From the NCBI GenBank assembly GCA_001599755.1, contig BCHX01000006.1:2529336-2593335 (forward strand): DNA of 64,000 bases, read 5' to 3'. Every line of letters starts with the position of its first letter. Position 1 is the first letter of the stretch. This stretch comes from Gliomastix tumulicola (lineage: Eukaryota > Ascomycota > Sordariomycetes > Hypocreales > Bionectriaceae). The notes under the pieces were generated by a model. It searched no databases. It worked only from the letters and a program-made list of their open reading frames with translations, and was not told the DNA's origin. Shown in pieces: positions 11,981-22,499 of this stretch. The position numbers and the translations under genes were made by a program.

Positions 11981-13243
11981 GGCGGCTGGACAACCTGGGA
12001 TCGTGGTGCAAGCAAGCAAGCAAGCTACCTCGCTAGAACGACGACGGGACAAGGGGGTCTCTTCGACGAAATTATCCCAATCAAGCTCGCGGAATTGAAA
12101 TGGAAGGATGATGGTTCATGACGCCAAGGCCCGGGCTTGTCGGGACAGCTTTGGGTCGAGACAAAAAGATTGAAGATTGCGAGAGAGACAAGCATTACGT
12201 AGTGCAGGTTTTAGGGGGTGAGTTACAGTGGAACCAGCGCTGAGGAAACACGAGTTCTCGGGTGCTGCGCCACGCTGGCAGGCGCGCGGTTGAAACGTGC
12301 GCGTCTGGTGGAATATCCCTTTGAACGTCTATCTGTTTCTCGTTCTACGTCAAATGCATACCTGAGGGCACGCAAAGATCGCGGCTTGGGCGATATTCCT
12401 CGACGCGTGTTGGCGGAGTAGGAGTGTCAGTGTCTCAGCCCCACAAACGCCATCGCGGTCTAGGGTATTTAAGTCGAAGATCGGGAGGAGCACGACATTG
12501 GCTTGGTTCTTGGCAGCTTGGGAGGCAGTTGGTTCTTCAACATCCAAATCATCTTGGACTGTTGTTGGCGATGCAGGCGAAAATAGGTGCCGATTGCCGT
12601 TCCTCCATCCTTCTTATCTACGTCCTGTGGCAATAGCTATCGACAATATGTAGGCTGACTAATACTGCCGCCGCCCATGCTGGTCGCTTTGCAGCCAAGC
12701 GGGTGCCAACACCTCGGCTACATGCATGTCAGCAAGCTCTCGTCTGGTGGCCATGTCGCTCTGGCCTTGGTAGGTCAGCACTACCAGCGTCTCTGAATCC
12801 TGATGCCATTCGTCTCGCGGGCCAAGAACTCCGATTCCAAGTCCTGAGCGTTCAGCCCTACGATCTTGTGGAGGGCAGGGGCAGGAGGAAGAACCGGTAG
12901 TGTCGTACGATGGCTGCATTGGGTGTCAAGATTCGAGGGACGGTGGGTAGGTGGTGCGCTGTCACACTGCGATGGCGCCCTGAATATGTGACGACTGACT
13001 AGGACCGTGGACTCCTGAGGCCTGTCAACATGGCCGGCGACGTGTCCGGCGGTGAGAGGTGGTCGCTTCCCAGAGACCGTCGAGGAGACCATCTGACTGA
13101 CTATCCAGTCACGCCAATCACCAGGACGCACTGTCCCCGATGTACTTCACGAACAAGCGCCACTCGGATCGAACGAAGGTACCGTGCACGATATTATAGG
13201 CAATTTCCAACACTGGTCGTCCAGCGGCATCCACCGGGAGGCA
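11981..13243. other. Gene-poor region left of the MITE
   Basis: It begins with the leader of the DUF3431 gene, which has a small GCAA repeat (about 12007-12024). The remaining ORFs (for example minus 12781-13131, 116 codons) are short, lack recognisable domains and conflict on both strands. I see no supportable gene. Confidence 0.45.
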
Positions 13244-13253
13244 GCCAACAAAG
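13244..13253 (+). repeat. Left copy of the MITE target-site duplication
   Basis: GCCAACAAAG immediately left of the inverted-repeat element; an identical copy lies at 13579-13588. Confidence 0.85.
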
Positions 13254-13578
13254 GACGCTGTCGAAACGACACCCCCAAACTGTCAGAACGACACCTAAGC
13301 CCATACAAAATGCCAAATGCCAAGGAATGCCAAGGAATTCTCATGTACCATCAAGTATCTCTTCTTTTTCAACCTCTAGATAGATAGCTAGAAGCCTCAG
13401 AAGATGCTCTAGTTAGGTTAGTTAGGGTGGTTAGGGTTTTAATAGGGATAGCTAGGGCTTTGGGTTATTGGTTAGGGGTAGGGTCCCTTGGGATGTGGAA
13501 AAGAAGGTTTTGTAGATACGTGGGAGTACATCGGGGGTGTCGTTCTGACAGTTTGGGGGTGTCGTTTTGACAGCGTTC
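13254..13578. mobile_element. Non-autonomous Mutator-like MITE, 325 bp, with 41-bp terminal inverted repeats
   Basis: The left arm 13255-13295 and the right arm 13536-13576 are inverted copies of 41 bp with one mismatch. The termini read GACGCTGTC at the left and GAACGCTGTC at the right (reverse complement), so they differ by one extra A. Each arm contains two copies of a GTGTCGTTyTGACAG-like unit. The element is flanked by identical 10-bp direct repeats GCCAACAAAG (13244-13253 and 13579-13588), a target-site duplication of the length made by Mutator-like transposases. It has no coding capacity. The interior contains GTTAGGG-like sequence. Confidence 0.85.
13411..13492 (+). repeat. Degenerate GTTAGGG-like repeat inside the MITE
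   Basis: About 80 bp with repeated TTAGG, TAGGG and TTAGGGT words at irregular spacing. It resembles the fungal telomere unit TTAGGG but is not a regular array and lies inside the transposon. Confidence 0.5.
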
Positions 13579-13588
13579 GCCAACAAAG
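13579..13588 (+). repeat. Right copy of the MITE target-site duplication
   Basis: GCCAACAAAG immediately right of the element, identical to 13244-13253. Confidence 0.85.
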
Positions 13589-14975
13589 TCCATCAGAACT
13601 TGGAAGCAGGCTTAACGCAGGGGCTGCTCGCCTCCACCAATAACCGGGATTAGTGCCTGAGGAGCTTTTTTTTCGTGTCTCAGCCACCAGGGGTATGGAT
13701 GTCACCCTTTGGACTTTTTTTTTCTTCTCGAACCGTTTCAGCTTGAGCAGCTCGACTGTTTCTAATGCTACGGAGGGCGAACGAGTTCGATGGGATGGAT
13801 ATTCTCCTTGACAGCTATACCACAGCAGCGTTATACTCCTTCTCTCCCTGAGCCGCCAGCCAAGCAGCCTAACGCGAGTGCCACTGGGCTTCTGGCGCGG
13901 GAGCATCCGAGTCTAGAAGCGGAAAGTCGACAGGGATGCCATTGGCGGCAGGTTGCAACTACCCCTGACATCGCCGTCCAGGCCGGTACTCTAATTCGCT
14001 GCTCTATTGATGCTTGGTATATGCAGGTCAGCTTCGGTGGGACGACTTGTTCACTGCGGCATTACTAAGTCGGTCTGCAGTGATGGGAGAAGAGGCTTCG
14101 CTTCTAATTTCAGAGGGGGAGGATGGCCTTCCGTTGGAGGGTATCGGAGGGTGAGTGCATGTTTGTGCGAGACGGCATCAAGCAGCGTGAATACCAGCCA
14201 TGTTCCAGACTGAGACGCGCCCTACAGCCAGACGATCCTTCTTCAATCCCCGCGTGGGCCTCAGATGAAACGACACGAGAAAAAAAGCTTGACTGCCACC
14301 GCAAAAGTAGTGCACGCCCTGCTGCTTTAGTGTAGCACCAGGGGTAGAGGCCGCCAACTGGCAAACCCCAGCGCCACCCCGATCCAGCATCCATGTGTGC
14401 TTGGCCGGATCCCATTGGCTCCCCTTCCTGACTCCTTGATGCTAATTTTGTCGTTTGAACACTCCATTGGACGTCGTCTAGCTGCATGACAAACGAAAAT
14501 GGAGCCAGGTTTGTCTCTGGAGTGCTTGCTTTAGTGTGAGAAAATGTGTGTTTGCCCTCGGCAGGAGGGCAGGTACGGACCGGGGGGAGGAGAAAAGGAG
14601 GCCTAACAAACGGTCCCGAGATTTTATTTTCTCTTCACCTCTTTCTCCGACGACTCTATTTTCCGTTTTCCTTTTCCTCTTGTCATCTCACGATCCTGTA
14701 TTACTTCGTAATCCTTGTGCCGCCCTTCCGATCTTTCCTTTGCCCTCCTCTTTTTCCTTCCCTGTCATTGTCTTGGCTGTGCCTGACACTCCCATCATTC
14801 CTTGCACCTAATCATCCATATACATAGCTACCCCCGTATCCTTGATCACTGAATCACTCTTAATCCCTACGTCGGCGTCTGACAACCATCCACTCACTCG
14901 ACGATCTCTGGAGAAAGCCTTGACCGGGACATTGACACACTCAGAGAAGAACATTGAGACCATAATCCAGACACA
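13589..14975. other. Gene-poor region and promoter of the bestrophin-like gene
   Basis: Short ORFs only. The last 350 bp are pyrimidine-rich (CTTTT/TCTTC runs at 14630-14800), typical of a strong fungal promoter and leader before the ATG at 14976. Confidence 0.5.
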
Positions 14976-16397
14976 ATGGCCGAGAGCGTGTCTACAGCCA
15001 GCACCGCGGCTGACGCCAAGCGGCCTTCGATCCGTACTGCCGATCCCATCAAGCTCCAGCCCGTTGCCAACACGAGCGAGGAGAAGGACCCTAAGTCGCC
15101 TCGCTTCTCCAATGCTCAGAACCCGTTCCAGAGGCGCGAGTCGCTCGACCTGGACGACTACTTCGTGGGCCCCCGCGACCTGTCCAAGCACTCGAAATGG
15201 CCGATGCTCATGCGGATGCACGGCAGCATCATGCCCAAGATGATCCTGCCTCTGCTCCTTGTCGGCGGCTGGGCCACGATGATCGTGCTCATCTCGAAGA
15301 AGGTGCACTACCTGGGCGTTGAATCCGTCCTCCTGACCATCACCGGTTTCGTCATCAGTCTGGGTCTCTCGTTCCGCAGCTCGACAGCCTACGAGAGGTA
15401 CGCCGAGGGTCGACGGTACTGGGCCATGCTCATCACCTCGTCGCAGACGCTCGGCCGCGTCTTCTGGATCCACGCCACCGACCCCGAGGGCCGCGACCCG
15501 CGGGACCTGATGCTCAAGAAGCTGAGCGCCATGAACCTCGTCGTGGCCTTCTCCCTCGCCCTCAAGCACACCCTCCGCTTCGAGCCCTTCACCGACCACC
15601 ACGACATGCACCATCTCATCGGGCACCTCGAGACCTTCGCCCGCAGCGCGACCACCAACCAGGCGACCGACTCGCTCATGCCGCGCAAGAACCTCTTCAA
15701 GGAGACGGGCGAGTACCTGGGCGTCTCCTTCGCGACCAGCAACCCGCGCAAGCTGCTCAAGAAGTCGCGCCTCCCGCTCGGCAACCTGCCCCTCGAGATC
15801 CTCAACCACATCGCCGTCTCGGTCGACGAGATGATCCGCAGCGGCCAGCTCGAGACGCCCATGTTCCAGACGCTCGCCTACAACAACATCGGCTTCCTCA
15901 ACGACGTCCTCACCGGCTGCGACCGCGTCCTCAACACGCCCCTCCCCGTCGCCTACGCCATCGCCATCAGCCAGATCACGTGGGTCTACGTGGCGCTCCT
16001 GCCGTTTCAGCTTATTGAGCCGCTCGACTGGATCGCTATCCCGGCCACCGTCGCCGCCGCCTACATCATCCTCGGCCTGCTCCTCATCGGCGGCGAGATC
16101 GAGAACCCCTTTGGCCAGGACGTCAACGACCTGCCCCTCGAGCTCTACTGCGAGCAGATCGCCCAGGACATGGACGTCATCGCCTCGTTCGAGAAGCGCA
16201 CCGGCGTCGGCTTCATGACCAGCGCCGCCAACATGCCGCTCTACCCCGTCAGCACCGCCTCGTACGAGACCTGGATGCAGCGCGACGAGGAGAACCTGCG
16301 CCAGGCGATCCGAAACAAGCCCAAGAAGACGTTTGACATGAAGAGGGCCCGCGCTTTCTCTAAGGGAGGGGCCGCGGCCGTCGAGAACATGGTCTAA
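14976..16397 (+). CDS. Bestrophin-like UPF0187 membrane channel, 473 residues
   Basis: Predicted anion channel-like membrane protein of the bestrophin/RFP-TM (UPF0187) family. Single exon from ATG 14976 in a good context (cacaATGG). A hydrophilic N-terminus of about 75 residues is followed by two membrane helices (LPLLLVGGWATMIVLI and VESVLLTITGFVISLGLSF) and then the family hallmark SSTAYERYAEGRRYW. A long helical cytoplasmic part follows, with two more helices near 325-375 (ITWVYVALLPFQLIEPL, VAAAYIILGLLLIGG) and the family motif IGGEIENPFGQDVNDLPL. Length and order fit the fungal family. It converges with the MFS gene to the right. The ion specificity is not known. Confidence 0.9.
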   Translation: MAESVSTASTAADAKRPSIRTADPIKLQPVANTSEEKDPKSPRFSNAQNPFQRRESLDLDDYFVGPRDLSKHSKWPMLMRMHGSIMPKMILPLLLVGGWATMIVLISKKVHYLGVESVLLTITGFVISLGLSFRSSTAYERYAEGRRYWAMLITSSQTLGRVFWIHATDPEGRDPRDLMLKKLSAMNLVVAFSLALKHTLRFEPFTDHHDMHHLIGHLETFARSATTNQATDSLMPRKNLFKETGEYLGVSFATSNPRKLLKKSRLPLGNLPLEILNHIAVSVDEMIRSGQLETPMFQTLAYNNIGFLNDVLTGCDRVLNTPLPVAYAIAISQITWVYVALLPFQLIEPLDWIAIPATVAAAYIILGLLLIGGEIENPFGQDVNDLPLELYCEQIAQDMDVIASFEKRTGVGFMTSAANMPLYPVSTASYETWMQRDEENLRQAIRNKPKKTFDMKRARAFSKGGAAAVENMV

Positions 16398-16758
16398 AAC
16401 TGGGGGGAGTCAATAGGACCGGATAGAAGCAGATTGACAGGAAGAGATTTCTTTGTTGTCAGTGCTTGACCCTACGAAATGTAGGTAGGCTTTTTATTAT
16501 GCCATGACGGCGTTCAGATTGTATCGGTTCGGTTCGGTTAGGACAGGCGTCTAGATTGTTTTCTTGTTTTCAAAAAGTAGTCTCACGGATTTGGAAATAG
16601 TCCCGTGTCTTTTTGTACCTTGGCTCGATATTATATTCAAAGCTACTGTTTTGATAATTACAAAAGGGGTGAAAAATACTTGAATACACGGTATACCCTC
16701 CGCCTGCTAGTCTATATATCCAGTTGTCCATTATCCTGTTATATGCGCGTATGATGCT
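16398..16758. other. Convergent 3' region
   Basis: Shared downstream region of the bestrophin-like and MFS genes, AT-rich (16500-16700), likely holding both polyadenylation sites. No gene. Confidence 0.5.
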
Positions 16759-18288
16759 CTACGATGAGGTCTCATCTTCGTTTTCGTCGCTCTTTTTCTT
16801 TTCGGGCAGCCAGCGCGCGCCCACAGTAAAGACGAGCGCGAGGATGATCATGAGGACCCAAGCCAGGTGTCCGCCTAGAATCTGGTGGCGCACGCCAATG
16901 GCATAGATTGTTGTCGAGACGGCCGGTGCTACGGACCGAATAGCGGACGAGCCGGTCAGGGCGATGGCGTTTAGCGTGCCGAGAACGCGCGGGTCAGGGG
17001 AGATGTCATTGAGCGCAAGCTGGATAGCCGTGAAGGCCATGGACACACCGGGACCAATGCTCATGAACAGCGCCGCCAGGATCCAGAACCACACGCGGGC
17101 GGTGGTGCTCCCCTCGCGCAGCAGCGAGTTGAGGATGATGAACGTGGTGAAGAAGAACGGGTAGACGGCGCCGGTGAGCTTGAGCACGCCCTTTGTGCCG
17201 ATGCGGTGCTGCAGCCAGGGGAAGGCGAGCAGGAGCCACGCGGCCTGGCTCGCACCCTGCACAGCCATGTAGCGCGAGAGCATGCCCGGCCCGAGACCGA
17301 GACCGCCGAGGCGGACGGACGTGTAGGCGGCGACGGGCATGATGGCGGTGAAGACGAAGGCGAGGAGCATGATTTGGCCGTAGAGCCAGAGGACGAAGCC
17401 GGCGCCGGGGGACTGCAGGAGCTCCCATATGGTCAGGCGGGGCGCTTTCGAGTGGGAAGGGCTGGCGGTGTCGCTCTTCTCCGGGAGCGTCTCCTTGAGG
17501 AAGAAGGCGCTGGTGAGAACACCCGTCATGCTGATGCCGCCGATGACGAACCCGGGCAGCGCGTAGGGGAACTGCTCGAAGAAGCGGATGCCTCCGAAGA
17601 CGCCCGGATACTGCTCGACGGGGTCGGCGAGGGCACCGCCAATGATGGGCCCGATGAAGAGGCCGATGTTGCCCCCAAAGGCGAACCAGCTGAAGGCACG
17701 CGCCTGCGTCTCGGGCGTGCTGTGCTCGGCAATCATGGTCCTGATGACTAGACTAGAGCCAGAGAACACACCCGCCAGGCACCGGAACAGGATCATCTGC
17801 CACAACGTCGTCGACATGCCAAAGAGCACCGGCCCAACCGACATGCCCGCCAGACTCCATACCAGCACCGGCTTCCTCCCGATGCGGTCGGCGAGGCGAC
17901 CCCAGAAGATGAGGACAACGGTCTGGGTGAGGGAGAAGATGGACTCGATGAGCCCGCTGTAGAAGCCGAGGTCGGACTCTGGCAGATTGCCATTCCGCTG
18001 CACCATCTCCGCGATGAAGGGGAAGATGGAGAAGAACGCAATGGGCTCCATCATGCGGACGTAGCAGAGCAGGAAGATCTGCAGCCTCGGGAGGGGCTTC
18101 CCGGTCTTGGCCGCCGCCGCCGCTGCCGCCGCCGCCGAATCGTGACCATTGGCCGACTCGGCGTGCAGCAGCGCCGTGGCTTCCGTGTCAGCATCGGGGG
18201 CGAGCTGGCCGCCTGTCAGGAGGGGCGTCTCTTCTGTGGCGTCGGAGGCCCGTGGGGAGGAGCCTGCTTCGTGATCGCGGGCTGCCAT
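16759..18288 (-). CDS. MFS transporter, ZRT/DHA1-like, 509 residues
   Basis: Major facilitator with about 12 membrane helices in a single exon, expected to export drugs or small molecules at the plasma or vacuolar membrane. The N-terminal 65 residues are hydrophilic with an EETPLL sequence, a possible dileucine sorting signal, and an Ala run (AAAAAAAAA) coded by GCC repeats. Motif A reads GRLADRIGRKPVLV between helices 2 and 3. Helix 4-5 motifs FRCLAGVFSGS and GGNIGLFIGPIIGG fit the fungal TetA-like/ZRT1-type group. A long middle loop contains KSDTASPSHSKAP. The C-terminus is acidic after LPEKKKSDENEDE. Start ATG 18288 has context GCCATGG. The substrate cannot be told from sequence. Confidence 0.88.
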   Translation of the reverse strand: MAARDHEAGSSPRASDATEETPLLTGGQLAPDADTEATALLHAESANGHDSAAAAAAAAAKTGKPLPRLQIFLLCYVRMMEPIAFFSIFPFIAEMVQRNGNLPESDLGFYSGLIESIFSLTQTVVLIFWGRLADRIGRKPVLVWSLAGMSVGPVLFGMSTTLWQMILFRCLAGVFSGSSLVIRTMIAEHSTPETQARAFSWFAFGGNIGLFIGPIIGGALADPVEQYPGVFGGIRFFEQFPYALPGFVIGGISMTGVLTSAFFLKETLPEKSDTASPSHSKAPRLTIWELLQSPGAGFVLWLYGQIMLLAFVFTAIMPVAAYTSVRLGGLGLGPGMLSRYMAVQGASQAAWLLLAFPWLQHRIGTKGVLKLTGAVYPFFFTTFIILNSLLREGSTTARVWFWILAALFMSIGPGVSMAFTAIQLALNDISPDPRVLGTLNAIALTGSSAIRSVAPAVSTTIYAIGVRHQILGGHLAWVLMIILALVFTVGARWLPEKKKSDENEDETSS

Positions 18289-19137
18289 GGCGGAGTGGAC
18301 TGATCTGTGCGATGCAATTGGGGGAAAGAAGATTCGCTCGCGCGAGGAGATGCTTTCTGTTGAAGACGTGATTGAATTGACTGATTACTTCTTAGTCATC
18401 CGGGTGGACTTTGCCGGCACTCGCGCGACTGCTGACAGGGCACAGCCAGTGACAGACTGCCTCCGCTGATCGCCAGTGAATGGGAGCTGTCAGACGAGGC
18501 ACCGGGCAAGCGTTGTCTGACTGGGCGGCACTTGTTTCGGTGAGCATCATTTAATATTTAGTAGGTCGCTGCTTTGTGCGAGCCTGTCATGGCAGCGCAG
18601 GCCAAGCCTACCTAATTACTCGTGCCTGATCAAGATCACATTAGCTCCGAATGGCTCGCGATAAGTTTCCGACGGCGGTGCCAGTGCGCCGGGAGGTGAG
18701 CCATTTGCCTCTGTCCCGGCAGCATGATTCCGGATTCGTCTTACTTTCTGTTGAGCAAGCGCACACGAGCTGGGCATTGAAGGGCGCAGGATGATGAGCA
18801 AGGTGCCCGAGCTAGAGCAAAAGCATGCGAGGACGGTCGATTTAGCGTTTGGGAAAATGTTTGTGGTCACGATCATTCAAATGAAACTTGGAAGGAAGGA
18901 TGTCACCAACGGCTCTTTCCTCACCTGGTTCAATCGTCATACTGGTCTCGCCACTTGTTCGGCTCTTGATCTGCAGTCATTTATTTCACTGAAAGTCGTC
19001 TGATTGACTATCATCGGGCGCAGATTACCAAGCATTTCGTCATACGTCTATCAAGCAATCTACTCACAATGGGCGCTGTCCCTTCGGTCGATGTCTTACT
19101 GTACTCTTAACGCAGGCCAGGCTTAGGGGCCGATGCA
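18289..19137. other. Intergenic region between divergent MFS and regulator genes
   Basis: Upstream region of both flanking genes. Only scattered ORFs below 90 codons. I see nothing else. Confidence 0.45.
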
Positions 19138-21895
19138 ATGGAGCAGCCTGGAAATGAGGCAGACAACCAAGCCTCCAGGCCCAAGGCGAATATCCGTAAG
19201 ATGACCTGCCTCTATAGGGTGCGGAGGGAGACTAACAAGTCGACCAGCATGCCTCGTATGCCGCTCGAGAAAGGTACGCACAATGATACGGTAGCCAAGT
19301 CGACGCACTCACTTACTCATAGGCCTAGGTGAAATGCGACAGGTCTCTCCCAGAATGCCGCAATTGTGTCCGTCTCGGGCTCACTTGCCCTCGGTATGAC
19401 ACCAACACTGCGTCCATCTCCCGCAGTCAGATGCACAAGTCCACCGAGGACATCTTCAGGGCTGCAGGCGTGGAAAAACGACGCATGGGAGCCTGCGACG
19501 AGTGCAGATCCGCCAAGCATCGCTGCTCACGGACTCGGCCGTCTTGCCGTCGATGCATCGTCAAAGGGCTCGAGTGTTCGTACCAGGAGGGATCTCAAGC
19601 CTCACGGTTGAAGCAGATGCAAGGGCGTCTGGTGCCCAGATCTCCGAAGGACCTCTTATCTCAGCACGACTATGAATTGTAAGAGTCCCCGCGCGGCGGT
19701 ACGTCCGTAGCTGACTTTCGGCCAGACTCTTCTCCGACACACTCCCCGATGATCCTGAGTTTCGTCTGAAGCTTGTGAACACCTTCTTTGACAGGTCGCA
19801 TCCTCTACGATGCCTCAGCTTCATTCACAGAGCATCATTTATACACTCCCTCGACAGAGATAGTGTGATTCAAGACTATGGCGAGCCGCTGCTCCTCATT
19901 ATGTGCGCGCTAGGCGCAAGGTGAATTTGAAGACCCGGATCGCTACGTAGCTCCAGGGTGCTGACCTCACTCCTAGACACTTGCACTTAGATGAAGTGTC
20001 CTCCTTTAGGAGTGCCCCGGGAGACCGCCCAGGCAGGACATGGGCTGAAAAAGCTCGCTTGGAGGTTCTTTCAGAGATGGATCAGCCAAGTGTCGAACAA
20101 CTCATGGTGACTATCATCTCGTACCATCTCGAAGATCTTAGGCTAATGCTTCTACAGACTCTGGTACTTCTCTGCGACTATGGGCTTCGCACTGACCAGA
20201 ATTCCATGGTGTTTATCCTCGTTGGAATCCTTTATCGACTTGTCCGGCTGCTGGGCTTGGACAACCCCCAGCCTCTCCTAGACACCGCATCTGCTGCCGC
20301 GGTCATCGCGAGAGAATCTGAGCACCGACTGGTCTGGGCCTGCTTCTTCATCGACCTTTTCATGTCCACAGCCGGGCCGGAAGACATGAATTGGAAAGAT
20401 CACACACCCTTCATTCCGTTGCCGCGGTCAGATCCGAGCTTTCTGTCACCAGCTTCACTCAAGCATCACCTCTCCACCATTGATGAGACTGGGATCGTGC
20501 CCATCATCGATGAACTAGATCTTTCAGCCTTGGCAGTGCTGGTGATGCGTCTTCGGATTGCCGGTTTACAGTACGAAAACTTCCAACTATGAAAGAGGAT
20601 CCAAACTAACAATTTGCCAGCCTCATTCGAACTCACCCAGAGCGCATCAGCCCTGCTGTATGGGATCCATCCTCAACGTTCCACCTGATATTGAACCGGC
20701 TGGATACAATTCGCGAAAACCTGCCATTAAAGTACCGGTTGAGGGACCTACACAACTTCCGCCCGACAGCCCCTGTCCCATTAGGTGGCGTCTTTTTCCT
20801 CCACTTCCTCATCCACGCAGTTGTGTTCGACCTTACAAGAATATCACTACCCGGATTCAACTTCCCCTTGACCGCCGCCTTCGAGTCAGCCTCTCCGGAG
20901 TTTTTATCGCAATGCCGGCAACGATGCCGGTTCCACGCCATGGAAGTAACGGATCTAGTAAGGAGTGGCCTGACCCATGGACGAATCCCGTTCGATGATA
21001 TCTTCACGGCCGATGCGGCTCTTGAAGCTGCCAAGATCCAAATCATATACGCCGCCACTGCCGATCACTCTCCTGAGGTTCTCGAGGCGACCAGGGACAA
21101 TGTCGAGATTACCCTTCGATTTTTCCAGACTTTTCATTCAGGCCAAGGTGGCCCAAGCCAATATGTGAGCAACCCAAGCCTGGCACAGGTTTCCTGCCCT
21201 GCTAACATTCGTTAGATACGTACTCTTATGCCGCTTTGCTTTTTGTTTGGTTTCAGGGACGTCGCAGAATCATACAGAGGTACTACGAGGTATGCAATCA
21301 CGGACATCTTCCCACGGATCCTGCTAATGCAGTGTTAAGCACCAGCGATGACGAGGACCAGCCCGAGGTCACTGGTTCTGCTGACGTCGAACACCTCTCT
21401 CGATTTGCTCCTCTGAGACGCGCAAGGTCTGCTATACACGAAGCAAGGTCCTCCGACGGTTCCCGAGATCCTTCATCTCGGGATGGCTACACATCGCCCG
21501 CAACACAAAGCAGTCGTCGGCCTGCATCCCTGATATCGGGAACTCAAGGAACGACGTCCATGTCCCCCTCTGTCATTGCTGAGCCGGCCCAGGATACAAT
21601 GCTTCAACAGTTCCCGCTGCTATTGCCTCAAACAACTGAGCAATTGCTACCAAACCCGCAGCCTGCTTATTCGACGCTCGCGCCGGAGCCTTTGCCGATG
21701 CAGGCCGTCTACTCCGGAGACGGATCCCAGTACATGCCGGACATAGCCACAACCATGGCCACAGCGGTACCGATATCTCAGCCTTCCATGGACGATTACA
21801 TACGCACCGCTGATGAAATGTCTGGATATCTTACGTGGCAGACGATGGAGATCCCACCGTGGCTGAACTTTGAGAATCTTTTCCCGCCTGGATGA
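19138..21895 (+). CDS. Transcription factor with two tandem Zn2Cys6 clusters, 801 residues
   Basis: Fungal-specific regulator. Exons: 19138-19195, 19248-19273, 19329-19678, 19726-19920, 19977-20570, 20621-21164 and 21257-21895, with six introns of 47-92 bp. The first zinc cluster is split over exons 1-3, one of only 26 bp, and appears only after splicing: C21, C24, C31, C38, C41, C48 (CLVCRSRKVKC...). A second complete cluster follows with C84, C87, C94, C101, C104, C111. Both have C-x2-C-x6-C-x6-C-x2-C-x6-C spacing. A middle homology region (Fungal_trans type) spans roughly 150-600. A disordered Ser/Pro-rich C-terminus ends in acidic/aromatic motifs (MEIPPWLNFENLFPP) that may activate transcription. 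The neighbouring sugar transporter, in the same direction, is a candidate target. Confidence 0.88.
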
Positions 21896-22499
21896 TGAGC
21901 ATACGTGACGGAGTAGAGAGCATGAGATGGTGTTACATGCATGTGTCTCATCTGATATTCGCATCACCACGGCGATCGATGTACTTCCTCCACTGAAGGG
22001 CGGGCTGCTGGATGCCATCCCACGATTCATGCCTGTCCACCGTCGCAGCGGGAATTATCTTCAAGATCTATCATAGACACGATTTGGCGGATTGGTCTTA
22101 CAGCGGGCCAGCTTTCTGAAAGCCACGGCTTAATGGGCTTTGTTTGAGTTGCGCCATCAAAGCTTGTAATGAGACAGTGGCTGATGCCCCGGTCAGCGAC
22201 TGACTCGGTCACCATTCTGTCAGCGTAGTAGTGCGGGAGGCTATTTCCCCTGTCTTGAGATCGACTTTGCATGAAGATCAGAAATACATTGCCTCGCCTA
22301 CGATGCATAGAAGAATTTGTGCTATACAATCTGTCATACTGTGCGGTCGTGCAGTGTAACTCGGCCACGCCTCTGATTCACGGTCACTGCGTTGGATCTT
22401 CCCCGAAGACATCTTGACATCTACACGACACTACTAGTAGCCAGCCCTTTCCCGCCTGCCCTTAACGATACAAATGAAAAACTAGGCGGGCCGCCTTGG
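21896..22499. other. Intergenic region between the double-zinc regulator and the sugar transporter
   Basis: About 600 bp holding the transporter promoter. No recognisable ORF; short CGG/CCG triplets occur but no clean paired site for a zinc-cluster regulator stands out. Confidence 0.4.

Noticed and set aside
11289..12023. 244-codon minus-strand ORF overlapping the DUF3431 gene in another frame
   Set aside because: Arg/Pro/Ser/Thr-rich off-frame reading of the same DNA; it ignores the 64-bp intron.
13411..13492. Internal telomere array
   Set aside because: The TTAGGG words are irregular and lie inside a transposon with clean ends.
14808..15809. 333-codon minus-strand ORF antisense to the bestrophin-like gene
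   Set aside because: It mirrors a GC-rich real gene with clear membrane motifs; the antisense reading is low-complexity Glu/Gly/Val and has no domain.
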